DNA of 64,000 nucleotides, from NCBI GenBank assembly GCA_949291945.1, contig CASEXH010000002.1, positions 85,915 to 149,914 of the forward strand. Reading direction: 5' to 3'. The DNA is from an uncultured Bacillota bacterium (GTDB lineage Bacteria > Bacillota > Clostridia > Lachnospirales > Lachnospiraceae). Position 1 is the first letter of the stretch; each line of letters opens with the position of its first letter. The notes below the pieces were generated by a model that was not told the origin of the DNA, did not search any database, and saw only the letters and a program-made list of their open reading frames with translations. The position numbers and the translations under genes are program-made. This document shows, piece by piece, positions 36,021 through 44,768 of the stretch.

Positions 36021-36197
36021 TTAATTATATTTACGTTTTCTAGCTGCTTCAGATTTTTTCTTACGACGAACACTAGGTTTCTCGTAATGCTCTCTTTTAC
36101 GGATTTCCTGCTGAATGCCGGCCTTAGCACAGCTACGCTTGAAACGACGTAAAGCGCTATCCAAAGTCTCGTTCTCTTTTACGATTACGTTTGACAT
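36021..36197 (-). CDS. rpsU: Ribosomal protein S21
   Basis: 58-residue basic small-subunit protein: [20 protein letters not shown] then [20 protein letters not shown] and a KRK-rich end, typical of Firmicute bS21. The start at 36197 follows GGAGGGAGGTTAGGTG in the leader; an upstream in-frame start at 36275 would add unrelated residues. It has its own near-consensus promoter and terminator, forming a single-gene unit between alaS and cls. Confidence 0.97.
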   Translation of the reverse strand: MSNVIVKENETLDSALRRFKRSCAKAGIQQEIRKREHYEKPSVRRKKKSEAARKRKYN

Positions 36198-36273
36198 AGT
36201 CTCACACCTAACCTCCCTCCAGCTGTAAATTGTGCATAATACAACTGTCTGGGTATTTTTTTGCACACAAACC

Positions 36274-36301
36274 ATTATAGCAGATTTTTGTCATACGTCA
36301 A
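36274..36301 (-). promoter_or_regulatory. Promoter of rpsU
   Basis: Minus-strand TTGACG (36296-36301), 16-base spacer, TATAAT (36274-36279). Confidence 0.85.
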
Positions 36302-36334
36302 CTGGTTTGAATTAATTTTTCTTAAAAACCCGCA

Positions 36335-38974
36335 TTATTTTATCTGGTCCGCCAAAATATCCCCTGCTGCTTTTAATGCTTCCGGTACTTTATCCGGATT
36401 TTTGCCACCTGCCTGAGCCATATTGGGACGGCCGCCTCCGCCTCCGCCTACAATAGCCGCAATACCTTTAATCAGATTTCCGGCATGGGCACCTGCTTTC
36501 TGTGCCTGATCTGTAACCATTGCCAGAAGGTTTACTTTTCCACTGTTAACACTGGCTAAAACAACAACACCTTCACCCAGTTTTTCCTTTAACTGGTCTC
36601 CCAAATCTCTCAGACCATTCATATCTACACCTTCAAGGGCTGTTGCCAGCAGTTTTACGCCTTTGATCTCCTGAACCTGGTTCATTACATCTCCCACAGC
36701 ATCCTGAGCCATTTTTGCTTTCAAAGATTCGTTTTCACTGTGAAGAGCCTTTACCTCAGCCTGAAGATGGGCAATCTTCTCCTCGATCTCCGCCGGAGTA
36801 GTTTTCAGCATAGCTGCAATCTCTCCCTGGCGTTTCTCAATTTCTTTATAGTAAGCGAATACGCCATCGCCGGTAAGGGCCTCGATACGACGAACGCCTG
36901 CAGCGATTCCGCTTTCTGATACAATCTTAAAGGTTGTGATCACACCGGTATTTGGCACATGGGTACCTCCACAAAGCTCTTTTGAGAAGTCTCCCATAGA
37001 AACTACCCGGACTTTCTCCCCGTATTTCTCTCCAAACAGAGCCATAGCCCCTGTCTTCTTAGCCTCGTCAATAGTCATAATATCTGTCTGTACAGGAAGA
37101 TTTGCCTGAATCTCTTTGTTTACAAGTGCTTCTGTCTGTGCCAATTCTTCCTGGGTCATAGCCTGGAAATGAGCAAAGTCAAAGCGAAGTCTGTCAGGAG
37201 TTACCAGAGAACCTTTCTGCTCTACGTGAGAGCCCAAAACGGTTTTTAAGGCTTTCTGGAGCAGATGGGTAGCGCTGTGGTTCTTACAGCAGTCTGCTCT
37301 TCCTGCCTCATCTACATGAAGAGTCACCACATCCCCTACCTTGATCATTCCTTTGGTAAGGATACCTACATGTCCTACTTTTCCACCTCTTAAATGAATG
37401 GTGTCTTCAACCTGGAACTCTGCATCTCCTATAGTGATAATACCCTTGTCGCCTTCCTGTCCGCCCATAGTAGCATAGAAAGGAGTTTCCTCTACAAACA
37501 CAGTTCCTCTCTGGTCCTCAGTAAGGGCGTCAATTACCTCTTCCTGGGTAGTTAAAACGGTTACTTTTGAATCCCATACCAGATGGTCATATCCTACAAA
37601 TTCTGTGGTAATGGAAGGATCGATCTCGTCGTATACTGTAGCGTCTGCCCCCATATAATTGGTAACTTCTCTGGCTTTTCTGGCAGTTTCTCTCTGGACA
37701 TCCATAGATTTTTTAAAGCCTTCTTCATCTACCGTATATCCCTTCTCCTCCAGGATTTCTTTTGTCAGATCCAGAGGGAATCCATAGGTATCATAAAGCT
37801 TAAAGGCGTCATCTCCTGACAGCTCCTTCTTTCCTTCTTTTTCCATGGTTTCTTCCATCTCTCCCAGAATATGGAGACCCTGGTCAATCGTTTTATTAAA
37901 CTGCTCTTCTTCCTTGGTAAGTACCTGGAAGATGAAGCTTTTCTTCTCATCCAGCTCCGGATATCCATCCTTGGAACCTTCAATTACAGTGGCGCTTAAC
38001 TCTGCCAAGAACTTGCCCTGGATTCCCAGAAGACGTCCGTGACGGGCAGCCCGGCGGATCAGACGGCGGAGAACATAGCCTCTGCCCTCATTGGTAGGCA
38101 TAATACCATCTGAAATCATAAAAGTAGCAGAACGGATATGGTCTGTGATCAGACGGATAGAAACATCTTTTTCCTCGTCTTTCTTATACTCTGTATGAGC
38201 CAGCTCACATACCTTATTTCTCAGGGCACAGAGAGTATCCACATCAAAAATGGAATCTACGTCCTGGACTACGGAAGCCAGACGCTCCAGTCCCATACCG
38301 GTATCAATATTCTTCTGCTCCAGTTCTGTATAATGGCCCTCTCCATCATTGTCAAACTGAGTAAATACGTTGTTCCAGATTTCCATGTAGCGGTCACAGT
38401 CGCATCCTACCGTACAGCCCGGTTTTCCACAGCCGTATTTCTCTCCTCTGTCATAGTAAATCTCTGAACAGGGACCGCAGGGACCTGCGCCATGTTCCCA
38501 GAAATTATCTTCTTTTCCAAAACGGTAGATTCTTTCTGCCGGTATGCCGATTTCCTTATTCCAGATATCAAAGGCCTCGTCATCATCCAGATAAACAGAT
38601 GGATACAATCTTTCCGGATCCAGCCCTACTACTTCTGTGAGGAATTCCCAGGACCAGGCAATGGCCTCATGTTTGAAATAGTCTCCAAAGGAAAAATTTC
38701 CCAGCATTTCAAAAAATGTGCCATGGCGGGCAGTCTTTCCCACATTCTCAATATCTCCTGTACGGATACATTTCTGACAGGTAGTCACTCTCCGTCTCGG
38801 GGGAATCTCAGCCCCGGTAAAGTATGGCTTTAAAGGCGCCATACCGGAATTGATCAAAAGGAGACTTTTATCATTGTGAGGAACCAGGGAAAAGCTCTTC
38901 ATCGCCAGATGTCCCTTGCTCTCAAAAAACTCTAAAAACATTCTTCTTAATTCATTTACTCCGTATTTCTTCAC
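36335..38974 (-). CDS. alaS: Alanyl-tRNA synthetase
   Basis: 879-residue class II synthetase. Catalytic domain with LRRMFLEFFESKGH, INSGMAPLKPYFTG, RVTTCQKCIRTGDIENVG and GMGLERLASV. The editing domain has the zinc-binding HSATHLLQKAL and the CGGTHVPNTG motif; the C-terminal coiled coil and DHHA1-type domain end with IVGGGGGGRPNMAQAGGK. Start: GTG 38974 with GGGAGGG upstream gives the family N-terminus KKYGVNELRRMF; an ATG at 39022 would add 16 unrelated residues. No T-box was found in its leader of about 50 bases. Confidence 0.97.
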   Translation of the reverse strand: MKKYGVNELRRMFLEFFESKGHLAMKSFSLVPHNDKSLLLINSGMAPLKPYFTGAEIPPRRRVTTCQKCIRTGDIENVGKTARHGTFFEMLGNFSFGDYFKHEAIAWSWEFLTEVVGLDPERLYPSVYLDDDEAFDIWNKEIGIPAERIYRFGKEDNFWEHGAGPCGPCSEIYYDRGEKYGCGKPGCTVGCDCDRYMEIWNNVFTQFDNDGEGHYTELEQKNIDTGMGLERLASVVQDVDSIFDVDTLCALRNKVCELAHTEYKKDEEKDVSIRLITDHIRSATFMISDGIMPTNEGRGYVLRRLIRRAARHGRLLGIQGKFLAELSATVIEGSKDGYPELDEKKSFIFQVLTKEEEQFNKTIDQGLHILGEMEETMEKEGKKELSGDDAFKLYDTYGFPLDLTKEILEEKGYTVDEEGFKKSMDVQRETARKAREVTNYMGADATVYDEIDPSITTEFVGYDHLVWDSKVTVLTTQEEVIDALTEDQRGTVFVEETPFYATMGGQEGDKGIITIGDAEFQVEDTIHLRGGKVGHVGILTKGMIKVGDVVTLHVDEAGRADCCKNHSATHLLQKALKTVLGSHVEQKGSLVTPDRLRFDFAHFQAMTQEELAQTEALVNKEIQANLPVQTDIMTIDEAKKTGAMALFGEKYGEKVRVVSMGDFSKELCGGTHVPNTGVITTFKIVSESGIAAGVRRIEALTGDGVFAYYKEIEKRQGEIAAMLKTTPAEIEEKIAHLQAEVKALHSENESLKAKMAQDAVGDVMNQVQEIKGVKLLATALEGVDMNGLRDLGDQLKEKLGEGVVVLASVNSGKVNLLAMVTDQAQKAGAHAGNLIKGIAAIVGGGGGGRPNMAQAGGKNPDKVPEALKAAGDILADQIK

Positions 38975-39030
38975 GGTTTTTCCCTCCCAGATGCTGCCAA
39001 TATTCTGTTCATAAGCAGTCATTGTTTTTT

Positions 39031-39059
39031 ATGATAGCACAGCCAGATTGGTATTTCAA
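39031..39059 (-). promoter_or_regulatory. Promoter of alaS
   Basis: Minus-strand TTGAAA (39054-39059), 17-base spacer, TATCAT (39031-39036). The -35 lies next to the terminator of the upstream small gene. Confidence 0.75.
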
Positions 39060-39062
39060 GAC

Positions 39063-39110
39063 AAAAACTCCCCAGCCAGGCTCTGAAAAGCCGAAAGCCG
39101 GGGAGTTTTT
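39063..39110. terminator. Terminator between the 49-residue gene and alaS
   Basis: Outer stem AAAAACTCCCC (39063-39073) with GGGGAGTTTTT (39100-39110) around an inner GGCT/AGCC hairpin. The flanking A and T runs allow function on either strand; on the minus strand it closes the small gene at 39149-39298. Confidence 0.85.
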
Positions 39111-39148
39111 CTTGTTTATAACAGCAGTCAGCCTGCCAAAAGCGCCCT

Positions 39149-39298
39149 CTAACGTTTCCTGCAGGAGTCCCTGCACCGGTTTTCATTCTGTCTTTTCAGT
39201 GCTTTCTCCCGTTCTATCTCTTTTCTTCTCATACAGTCCAGATCTATCTCATAAATGGTGTTGCCTTCCTCCACCAGTTTTGTTCTCTCTTTTTCCAT
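39149..39298 (-). CDS. Small basic protein, 49 residues
   Basis: Short gene with a good ribosome site (AAAGGAG 9 bases before the ATG) and its own terminator 40 bases downstream. It encodes MEKERTKLVEEGNTIYEIDL, then a Lys/Arg/Glu-rich helix with three cysteines (DLDCMRR, NRCRDSCRKR). No membrane span or signal. The clean signals around it support real translation. Function unknown; I do not recognise a family. A weak promoter may lie in the 39300-39420 region, but none matches consensus well. Confidence 0.65.
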   Translation of the reverse strand: MEKERTKLVEEGNTIYEIDLDCMRRKEIEREKALKRQNENRCRDSCRKR

Positions 39299-39423
39299 AA
39301 CACAAAACTCCTTTCCCTATATTTTATGATTTCCATAGGCAAAAGGTCATGTGACATAAAATACTGCTAAAACGCACACAAATCTCAAGATGTTACAGTA
39401 GGTTGACAAATTGCCAACACTTA

Positions 39424-39475
39424 TTGCTTGCTAATAAAACCCGAAAAATATATACTTCATACAGTTGCTTACTAA
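39424..39475 (+). promoter_or_regulatory. XRE gene promoter with flanking direct repeats
   Basis: TTGCTA (39428-39433), 17-base spacer, TATACT (39451-39456). The 11-base direct repeat TTGCTTGCTAA (39424-39434) and TTGCTTACTAA (39465-39475) brackets the -10 box and overlaps the -35, a plausible autorepression site for the XRE protein. Confidence 0.6.
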
Positions 39476-39506
39476 GGCAAACAAATATAAGGAGGATTTT
39501 TAATAA

Positions 39507-39908
39507 ATGAAGTTTAATGAAAAACTTATGTCCATCAGAAAAATGAAAGGGTTATCCCAAGAAGAATTAGGAATGGAGCTTCAGGTTTCAAGGCAAACCA
39601 TTTCCAAATGGGAAAACGGCCAATCTTATCCTGACTTTCAACGATTGGTTATGTTAAGTGATTATTTTGATATGACCTTAGATGAACTGGTAAAAGATCT
39701 TGATGTCCAGGATGTAAGGAATAAAAATTTAACTGATGAGAAAGTGGCTTCCATTTATTTAGATGTTGAAAATGTAAAAAATAACGTTAAGAAATTCGCA
39801 AAAATCTTTTGTTATGCCGGCCTTATTTTAGTAGCAGCCATTATTTTAGGCTTTATTTTACATTTACTGTTTCCAGGCGTTGAATGGCTTTGGGGAAGCG
39901 CCCGATAG
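39507..39908 (+). CDS. XRE-family regulator with C-terminal membrane helix
   Basis: 133 residues. N-terminal HTH_XRE domain: FNEKLMSIRKMKGLSQEELG, then VSRQTISKWENGQSYPDF and LDELVKDL. After a short helical link a single transmembrane helix (IFCYAGLILVAAIILGFILHL, about 105-125) sits near the C-terminus. AAGGAGG precedes the ATG. The coding sequence is visibly more A+T-rich than its neighbours, and the gene is one of the few on the plus strand, which may indicate transfer. Similar DNA-binding proteins with one membrane span are common in Firmicutes; target unknown. Confidence 0.88.
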   Translation: MKFNEKLMSIRKMKGLSQEELGMELQVSRQTISKWENGQSYPDFQRLVMLSDYFDMTLDELVKDLDVQDVRNKNLTDEKVASIYLDVENVKNNVKKFAKIFCYAGLILVAAIILGFILHLLFPGVEWLWGSAR

Positions 39909-39977
39909 CTGATGGAATTGGATCATATACTTTTCTTTTTCCGCATATAATGGAGCAAACTGTGAAAAGAGAATTAT

Positions 39978-40343
39978 ATGGATAATCAGTCTCTTCTTGA
40001 CGAAATGGTAAGCGAAGATTCTATAGAAATGCTGAAGGCGGCTCTGCCCTATCTCCCTCCCCAGGGACAGTCTTTTATCTCTGTCTTTGCAAAATTTCTG
40101 GAGTTAAAAAATACACTCCGGCTCTTCCGGCCTGCAGCCGGATCCGCTCAGATCTGTGCCCAATCCAGAGAGAAAACAAGTCCCCTGGAAATGCTCTCGG
40201 CCTGCAGCAGCGTCTGCCATGGCCGGACCAAAGAGCAGCTTGACAACATGATCCAGACCCTGACTATGCTTCAGATGTTTGAAATCAGTCAGAAGCCTGT
40301 CCCCCAAGATTCTTTAGAAAGGGAGGTAGATATCCATGGATAA
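39978..40343 (+). CDS. Uncharacterised 121-residue protein
   Basis: Not recognised. Mostly helical: SIEMLKAALPYLPPQGQSF and LEMLSACSSVCHGRTKEQLD, ending in TLTMLQMFEISQKPV. No signal peptide or membrane span. It is followed by a second small gene with an 8-base overlap, and both begin MDN and end with a similar Met-rich helix (LTMLQMFE versus IIQMMKMF), which hints at divergent paralogues or partners. The ribosome site is weak (AAGAGA). Codon use matches the chromosome. Confidence 0.6.
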   Translation: MDNQSLLDEMVSEDSIEMLKAALPYLPPQGQSFISVFAKFLELKNTLRLFRPAAGSAQICAQSREKTSPLEMLSACSSVCHGRTKEQLDNMIQTLTMLQMFEISQKPVPQDSLEREVDIHG

Positions 40344-40653
40344 CCGTTCAAATGGATCAGATAAGCAAAAAAAGGTCCAGGAAAATGCTTCCTGGACCAA
40401 AGACCCCAGTCTGGCCGGAATGGACCCGGCCAAACTGGCTATGTTAAATTCTTTTGCCCAGCAGGGCTCGGGAAAAAGCCCTCAGGAACTTCTTCCCCTT
40501 CTCATGGCAGCAGCCTCCCAGAGCCGGGCCAAGGGCACCCGTTTTTCCAGGGAAGAGATGGACGCCATCATCCAGGTCCTAAAAGCCGGAAAATCTCCCG
40601 AGGAAACCGCCCGTATGGATAAGATCATTCAGATGATGAAGATGTTTTCTTGA
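40336..40653 (+). CDS. Uncharacterised 105-residue protein
   Basis: Not recognised beyond a pattern I associate with small conserved Lachnospiraceae proteins. N-terminal polar tail (MDNRSNGSDKQKKVQENASW), then LAMLNSFAQQGSGKSPQELL, LLMAAASQSRAKGTRFSREE and a C-terminal EEMDAIIQVLKAGKSPEETA helix ending in Met-rich MDKIIQMMKMF. GGGAGG lies 8 bases before the ATG. Its 3' end overlaps the 3' end of cinA on the other strand by 29 bases. Confidence 0.65.
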   Translation: MDNRSNGSDKQKKVQENASWTKDPSLAGMDPAKLAMLNSFAQQGSGKSPQELLPLLMAAASQSRAKGTRFSREEMDAIIQVLKAGKSPEETARMDKIIQMMKMFS

Positions 40654-41917
40654 TATCGGCCGGGCTATCCTCCAGAATACATTGCCGGAGCAGCACAAGG
40701 GCATTCACAACTGCCTGCGCTCTGACGCTGCTTCGGTCTCCATTAAAGTGACATTCTTTCACCCTTGTCTTTCCTTTAAAGGTACAGCCGATAAAGACGG
40801 TTCCTACCGGATATTGGTCCGTACCACCCTCGGGGCCTGCAAAACCTGTAACAGACAAGGCCCCGTCTGCACCTGCCGCCCCGGCGCCTCCTTCTGCCAT
40901 TTCTTTTGCGCATTTCCGGCTGACAGCACCTTGCTCTTTTAAAGTGCTCTTCTTTACCTTTACCAATTTTCTTTTTGCTTTATTGGAATAGGTCACAAAT
41001 CCCTGTTTCAGCACATCTGAGGCTCCCGGCACATCCACGATCCTGGCGGAAAGGGCCCCTCCCGTACAGGATTCCACAGTAGTCACTGTAAGTCCACGGC
41101 TTTTCAGAAGTTCGACTACCACAGCTTCCAGAGTCTTCCCTTCCTCTTCTGTATAAACCTTGTCCTGAAACCTGTTTCTCAGTTCCCGGGCCACAGGTTC
41201 TATCAGCTTTTGTGCTGCTTCCTCATCGGCAGCTCTGGCTGTAAGACGAATATGAACTTCCCCCGGTTTCGCATAAGTCGCCACCGTAGGATTTTTCTGT
41301 CTCTGGATCAGATCCCGGATATCTGTTTCCGCCTGGCTCTCTCCTATACCGCAGATTTTCAGGGTTCTGGAGGAAATAATCTCCGGCTGTCTTTTATGAA
41401 GATAAGGATAAATCTGATTCTCAAACATAGGGATCAGCTCTCCCGGAGGACCCGGAAGGAGGATGACCACTTTCTCCCCTTCTTCCACAATGATACCCGG
41501 AGCCGTGCCATTGGCATTCTCCACAGCTATGGCCCCTTCCGGTATCAGGGCCTGTTTCCAGTTGTTCTGGGTAATCGTCTTTTCCGGGGTATTCCTCAGA
41601 TACTGTTTCATAAATTTTTCAATATGTCTCCGACTTTTCTTATCCTCTACCAGTTCTCGTTTCAGGACTTTGGCCACCGCCTCTTTGGTGAGGTCGTCCT
41701 GGGTAGGGCCCAGGCCGCCGCAGAGGATCACCACATCAGACCGTTTCATGGCTGCCCGGAAACATTTGCACAGCCGGCGCATGTTGTCTCCCACTACGCT
41801 CTGGTAGTACATAGACAGTCCCAGATCTGCACATTTCTGAGCTATATAGGCGCCGTTGGTGTTCACAATATTCCCTAAGAGCAGTTCGGTACCTACACAG
41901 ATCAATTCTGCTGTCAT
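40625..41917 (-). CDS. cinA: Competence/damage-inducible protein CinA (nicotinamide mononucleotide deamidase type)
   Basis: 430 residues in two domains. N-terminal MoCF/MoaB-like domain (to about 170): AELICVGTELLLGNIVNTNG, LCGGLGPTQDDLTKEAVA, LLPGPPGELIPMFE. C-terminal CinA/PncC domain (about 260-415): TVESCTGGALSARIVDVPGA, VTYSNKAKRKLV, SVTGFAGPEGGTDQYPVG. PncC domains deamidate NMN for NAD recycling. Follows pgsA by 19 bases as the last gene of the rimO-pgsA-cinA set. Confidence 0.95.
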   Translation of the reverse strand: MTAELICVGTELLLGNIVNTNGAYIAQKCADLGLSMYYQSVVGDNMRRLCKCFRAAMKRSDVVILCGGLGPTQDDLTKEAVAKVLKRELVEDKKSRRHIEKFMKQYLRNTPEKTITQNNWKQALIPEGAIAVENANGTAPGIIVEEGEKVVILLPGPPGELIPMFENQIYPYLHKRQPEIISSRTLKICGIGESQAETDIRDLIQRQKNPTVATYAKPGEVHIRLTARAADEEAAQKLIEPVARELRNRFQDKVYTEEEGKTLEAVVVELLKSRGLTVTTVESCTGGALSARIVDVPGASDVLKQGFVTYSNKAKRKLVKVKKSTLKEQGAVSRKCAKEMAEGGAGAAGADGALSVTGFAGPEGGTDQYPVGTVFIGCTFKGKTRVKECHFNGDRSSVRAQAVVNALVLLRQCILEDSPADIKKTSSSSE

Positions 41918-41936
41918 TTGTTTTCCTTCTTTCTAC

Positions 41937-42479
41937 TTAATCCTGCATGCTTAATACTTTTCTGTTCTTCACAATATAATCCACCAGAGAAATAATGGTC
42001 AGGGCCACAGCGATCACAAGGAATACCGTGATCAGGGTCTGGAAGATGGTATTCTGGATATCCATGATCATCAGAATGATCAGGATCATCTGAGATACTG
42101 TTTTAAATTTTCCCCAGTAGCTGGCAGCGATCACAATGCCATTATCTGCTGCCACAAGACGGAATCCGCTGATAATAAACTCTCTGGCAATGATCACGAT
42201 GGTAATCCAGGCTGCCAGTTTTCCCATAGCGGTAAAGCAGATCAGGGCAGAACATACCAGGAGTTTGTCCGCCAAAGGGTCCATAAACTTTCCGAAATTT
42301 GTAACCAGATTGTTTTTTCTGGCCAGGTAGCCATCCAAAGTATCCGTAAGGCTGGCTGCTACAAAGATCACCAGAGCAATCCATTTGTCTGCCGCTCCTG
42401 TGATATCATACATTAAAAAGGCTACAAAAAAGGGGATCATGATCACCCTTGCGATTGTCAGTTTATTCGGTGTATTCAT
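41937..42479 (-). CDS. pgsA: CDP-diacylglycerol--glycerol-3-phosphate 3-phosphatidyltransferase
   Basis: 180-residue integral membrane enzyme making phosphatidylglycerophosphate. It begins NTPNKLTIARVIMIPFFVAF and has the CDP-alcohol phosphotransferase motif DTLDGYLARKNNLVTNFGKF followed by MDPLADKLLV, with metal-binding aspartates. Four further hydrophobic segments follow. The start overlaps the rimO 3' end by 17 bases. It supplies the precursor of the cardiolipin made by cls at 34417. Confidence 0.96.
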   Translation of the reverse strand: MNTPNKLTIARVIMIPFFVAFLMYDITGAADKWIALVIFVAASLTDTLDGYLARKNNLVTNFGKFMDPLADKLLVCSALICFTAMGKLAAWITIVIIAREFIISGFRLVAADNGIVIAASYWGKFKTVSQMILIILMIMDIQNTIFQTLITVFLVIAVALTIISLVDYIVKNRKVLSMQD

Positions 42480-43803
42480 CTTTCAACTCTCCTATCAAAT
42501 CATATTCCAGGGCACCTGTTACATGGACCATGGCAAAATCTCCGGACATCAGCTCTGTGCCCGTATTGATAAACAGGTATCCGTCCACCCCCGGCGCATC
42601 GCCATAGGTTCTGGCAACATAGGCGTTTTCATCCGCCACTTTTCCTTCTACCATGACTTCCACCTCGCTGCCGATCCTGGCGTTTCCCTTATCAATGGAA
42701 ATCTCCTGCTGGAGCTCCATCAGCTCCGCCTGACGCCGCTGTTTTTCTTCTTCGTCAATCTGGTCCGGCATTTTAGCCGCAGAGGTGTCCTCCTCTGCCG
42801 AGTAGGTGAAAACTCCCAGGCGATCAAATTCCATGGCGTCGATAAACTCCATCAGTTCTTCATGCTCTTCCTGGGTTTCTCCCGGAAATCCGGTGATCAG
42901 CGTAGTTCTGAGGATGATATCCGGGATCTCTTTTCTTAAGGTCTCCACAATCCGGATCAATTCTTCTTTGGTAGTCCTTCTTCCCATTCTCTTCAATATC
43001 CGGTCATTGCAGTGCTGGATAGGAAGATCCAGATAATGGCAAATCTTTCGCTCTTCTTTCATGGTCTGTATCAGCTCAGGATAAATTTCCTCGGGATAAC
43101 AGTAAAGGATGCGGATCCACCGAAGCCCCGGTATACGGCAGAGTTTCCGAAGCAGGATATGGAGAGATTTCTCCCCATAGAGTTCCTGCCCGTAGACAGT
43201 GGTTTCCTGGGCCACCACAATCAATTCCCGGACTCCCTGGGAAGCCAGATATTCCGCCTGGGCCACCAATTTTTCCATGGGAATACTCCGGTATTTTCCC
43301 CTGAGTTTTGGAATGATACAATAGGTACAGCATTTGTCGCAGCCTTCTGCGATCTTCAGATAATCATAATGGCCTCCGGTAGTGATCACTCTTTTGCCTT
43401 CAGCCTGGGGGATCCTGTCAATGCTCTGGAAGTCCAGGTACTTTTCCCCTTCAAATACCTTATCCAGAGCTTGGATCAGCTCGTCCCAGCTGCCTGTCCC
43501 CAGCACAGCATCTACTTCCGGAATTTCCTCTATGATCTCTTTCTGGTAGCGCTGAGCCAGACAGCCTGTGACCAGCAAAGCTTTTAATTGCCCTGTCTCT
43601 TTATACCGGGCCATTTCCAGAATGCTGTTGACACTTTCTTGTTTTGCATCATGAATGAAAGCGCAGGTGTTGATAACAATGGCCTCTGCCTCACTTTCAT
43701 CATTGGTGATCTCATAGCCATTCCCTACCAGCAGTCCCAGCATTTCTTCCGAGTCTGCCAGATTTTTGTCACAGCCAAGAGAAATAAACAGTACCTTTCT
43801 CAT
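42463..43803 (-). CDS. rimO: Ribosomal protein S12 methylthiotransferase RimO
   Basis: 446-residue radical-SAM enzyme adding a methylthio group to Asp of ribosomal S12. N-terminal UPF0004 domain (VLFISLGCDKNLADSEEMLG, NTCAFIHDAKQESV, VTGCLAQRY) with three cluster cysteines. The radical-SAM motif CDKCCTYCIIPKLRG (CxxxCxxC) follows, and a C-terminal TRAM domain. The LGCDKNLADSE wording separates RimO from MiaB. AAGGAGG sits 4 bases before ATG 43803; a start at 43824 would lack a site. Confidence 0.96.
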   Translation of the reverse strand: MRKVLFISLGCDKNLADSEEMLGLLVGNGYEITNDESEAEAIVINTCAFIHDAKQESVNSILEMARYKETGQLKALLVTGCLAQRYQKEIIEEIPEVDAVLGTGSWDELIQALDKVFEGEKYLDFQSIDRIPQAEGKRVITTGGHYDYLKIAEGCDKCCTYCIIPKLRGKYRSIPMEKLVAQAEYLASQGVRELIVVAQETTVYGQELYGEKSLHILLRKLCRIPGLRWIRILYCYPEEIYPELIQTMKEERKICHYLDLPIQHCNDRILKRMGRRTTKEELIRIVETLRKEIPDIILRTTLITGFPGETQEEHEELMEFIDAMEFDRLGVFTYSAEEDTSAAKMPDQIDEEEKQRRQAELMELQQEISIDKGNARIGSEVEVMVEGKVADENAYVARTYGDAPGVDGYLFINTGTELMSGDFAMVHVTGALEYDLIGELKDEYTE

Positions 43804-43878
43804 GAAACCTCCTTGGATTAGCACAAAGGACCGCCGGCAAGAAGCTGTCAGCAGTCCCTGTACATAATTTTTATCTTT

Positions 43879-44133
43879 TTAGTTTTCTTCCTCTTCTGCC
43901 TCAGAATCTTCCGGCAGGATATGGACTTTTCCTTTGTAAATCTCTTCTACTGCAATGGACAAAGGTTTTTTCCCTGCTGAGGGAACCATGGGTTCTCTTC
44001 CTGCGATCAGCTGTCTTGCTCTCTTGCTTGTAGCAAGAACTACTGAATAACGGCTGGTTACTAATGGCTGGTCCTCCATCTCGGACCCTTCGTTAATGGC
44101 CTCCATAAGTTCTGTGTAAGATGGATGTATCAT
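43879..44133 (-). CDS. rpoZ: RNA polymerase omega subunit
   Basis: 84 residues. The N-terminal IHPSYTELMEAINEG and the SRYSVVLATSKRARQLIAG segment are typical of RpoZ, followed by KPLSIAVEEIYKGKVHIL and an acidic tail. It promotes assembly of RNA polymerase. It starts 2 bases after gmk, the usual Firmicute order gmk-rpoZ. Confidence 0.95.
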   Translation of the reverse strand: MIHPSYTELMEAINEGSEMEDQPLVTSRYSVVLATSKRARQLIAGREPMVPSAGKKPLSIAVEEIYKGKVHILPEDSEAEEEEN

Positions 44134-44135
44134 AT

Positions 44136-44768
44136 CTATTCTCCTTTCTGAAATACAGCAATTTCCTCAGTTATCTTTTCAATAAACTCCTGGCAGTTCT
44201 TTGCTCTATCATGCTGGCTCTGAATGATCCCGTGCATACGGTCCACACATTCCTCCAGCTGGTCATTGATCAGGATATAATCATATTCCGGCATGCCTTT
44301 CGCCTCTTCAAAGGCTCTGGCAAGTCTGGAATTGATTACTTCCATCGTTTCTGTTCCTCTTCCTACAAGGCGCCTTTTCAGTTCCTCTGCGGAAGGGGGC
44401 GTCACAAAAATCAATAAAGTATCAGGACGTTTTTCCTTTACTTTTAAGGCGCCCTGGATCTCAATTTCCAGGATCACATCTTTCCCTTTATTCAGCTGTT
44501 TTTCAACGTAAGCCTTAGGTGTCCCGTAATAATTTTCTACATACTGGGCATACTCGACCAGAGCATCCTGAAGGATCAGTTCCTCAAACTCTTTTTTGGT
44601 GTGGAAAAAGTATTCCCTGCCGTTTTCTTCTCCTGGTCTGGGATCTCTTGTAGTAGCAGAAATGGAAAGAGCATAATTATCATACTTTTCCATTAACCTT
44701 TTAATCAGTGTACCTTTTCCGGCACCCGAGAAGCCGGAAACCACAACTAAAATTCCTTTTTCAGCCAT
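44136..44768 (-). CDS. gmk: Guanylate kinase
   Basis: 210 residues. P-loop GFSGAGKGTLIKRL, GMP-binding SISATTRDPRPGEENGREYFF and EYAQYVENYYGTPKAYVE, then the lid region RLVGRGTETMEVINSRL. Converts GMP to GDP. Two adjacent ATGs (44771, 44768) follow GAGGGG; the second has better spacing. A longer frame reaching 44978 only overlaps remA and has no support. Overlaps the remA 3' end by 8 bases. Confidence 0.96.
   Translation of the reverse strand: MAEKGILVVVSGFSGAGKGTLIKRLMEKYDNYALSISATTRDPRPGEENGREYFFHTKKEFEELILQDALVEYAQYVENYYGTPKAYVEKQLNKGKDVILEIEIQGALKVKEKRPDTLLIFVTPPSAEELKRRLVGRGTETMEVINSRLARAFEEAKGMPEYDYILINDQLEECVDRMHGIIQSQHDRAKNCQEFIEKITEEIAVFQKGE

Noticed and set aside
38975..39030. Alanine T-box upstream of alaS
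   Set aside because: The leader is only about 50 bases and has no T-box core sequence.
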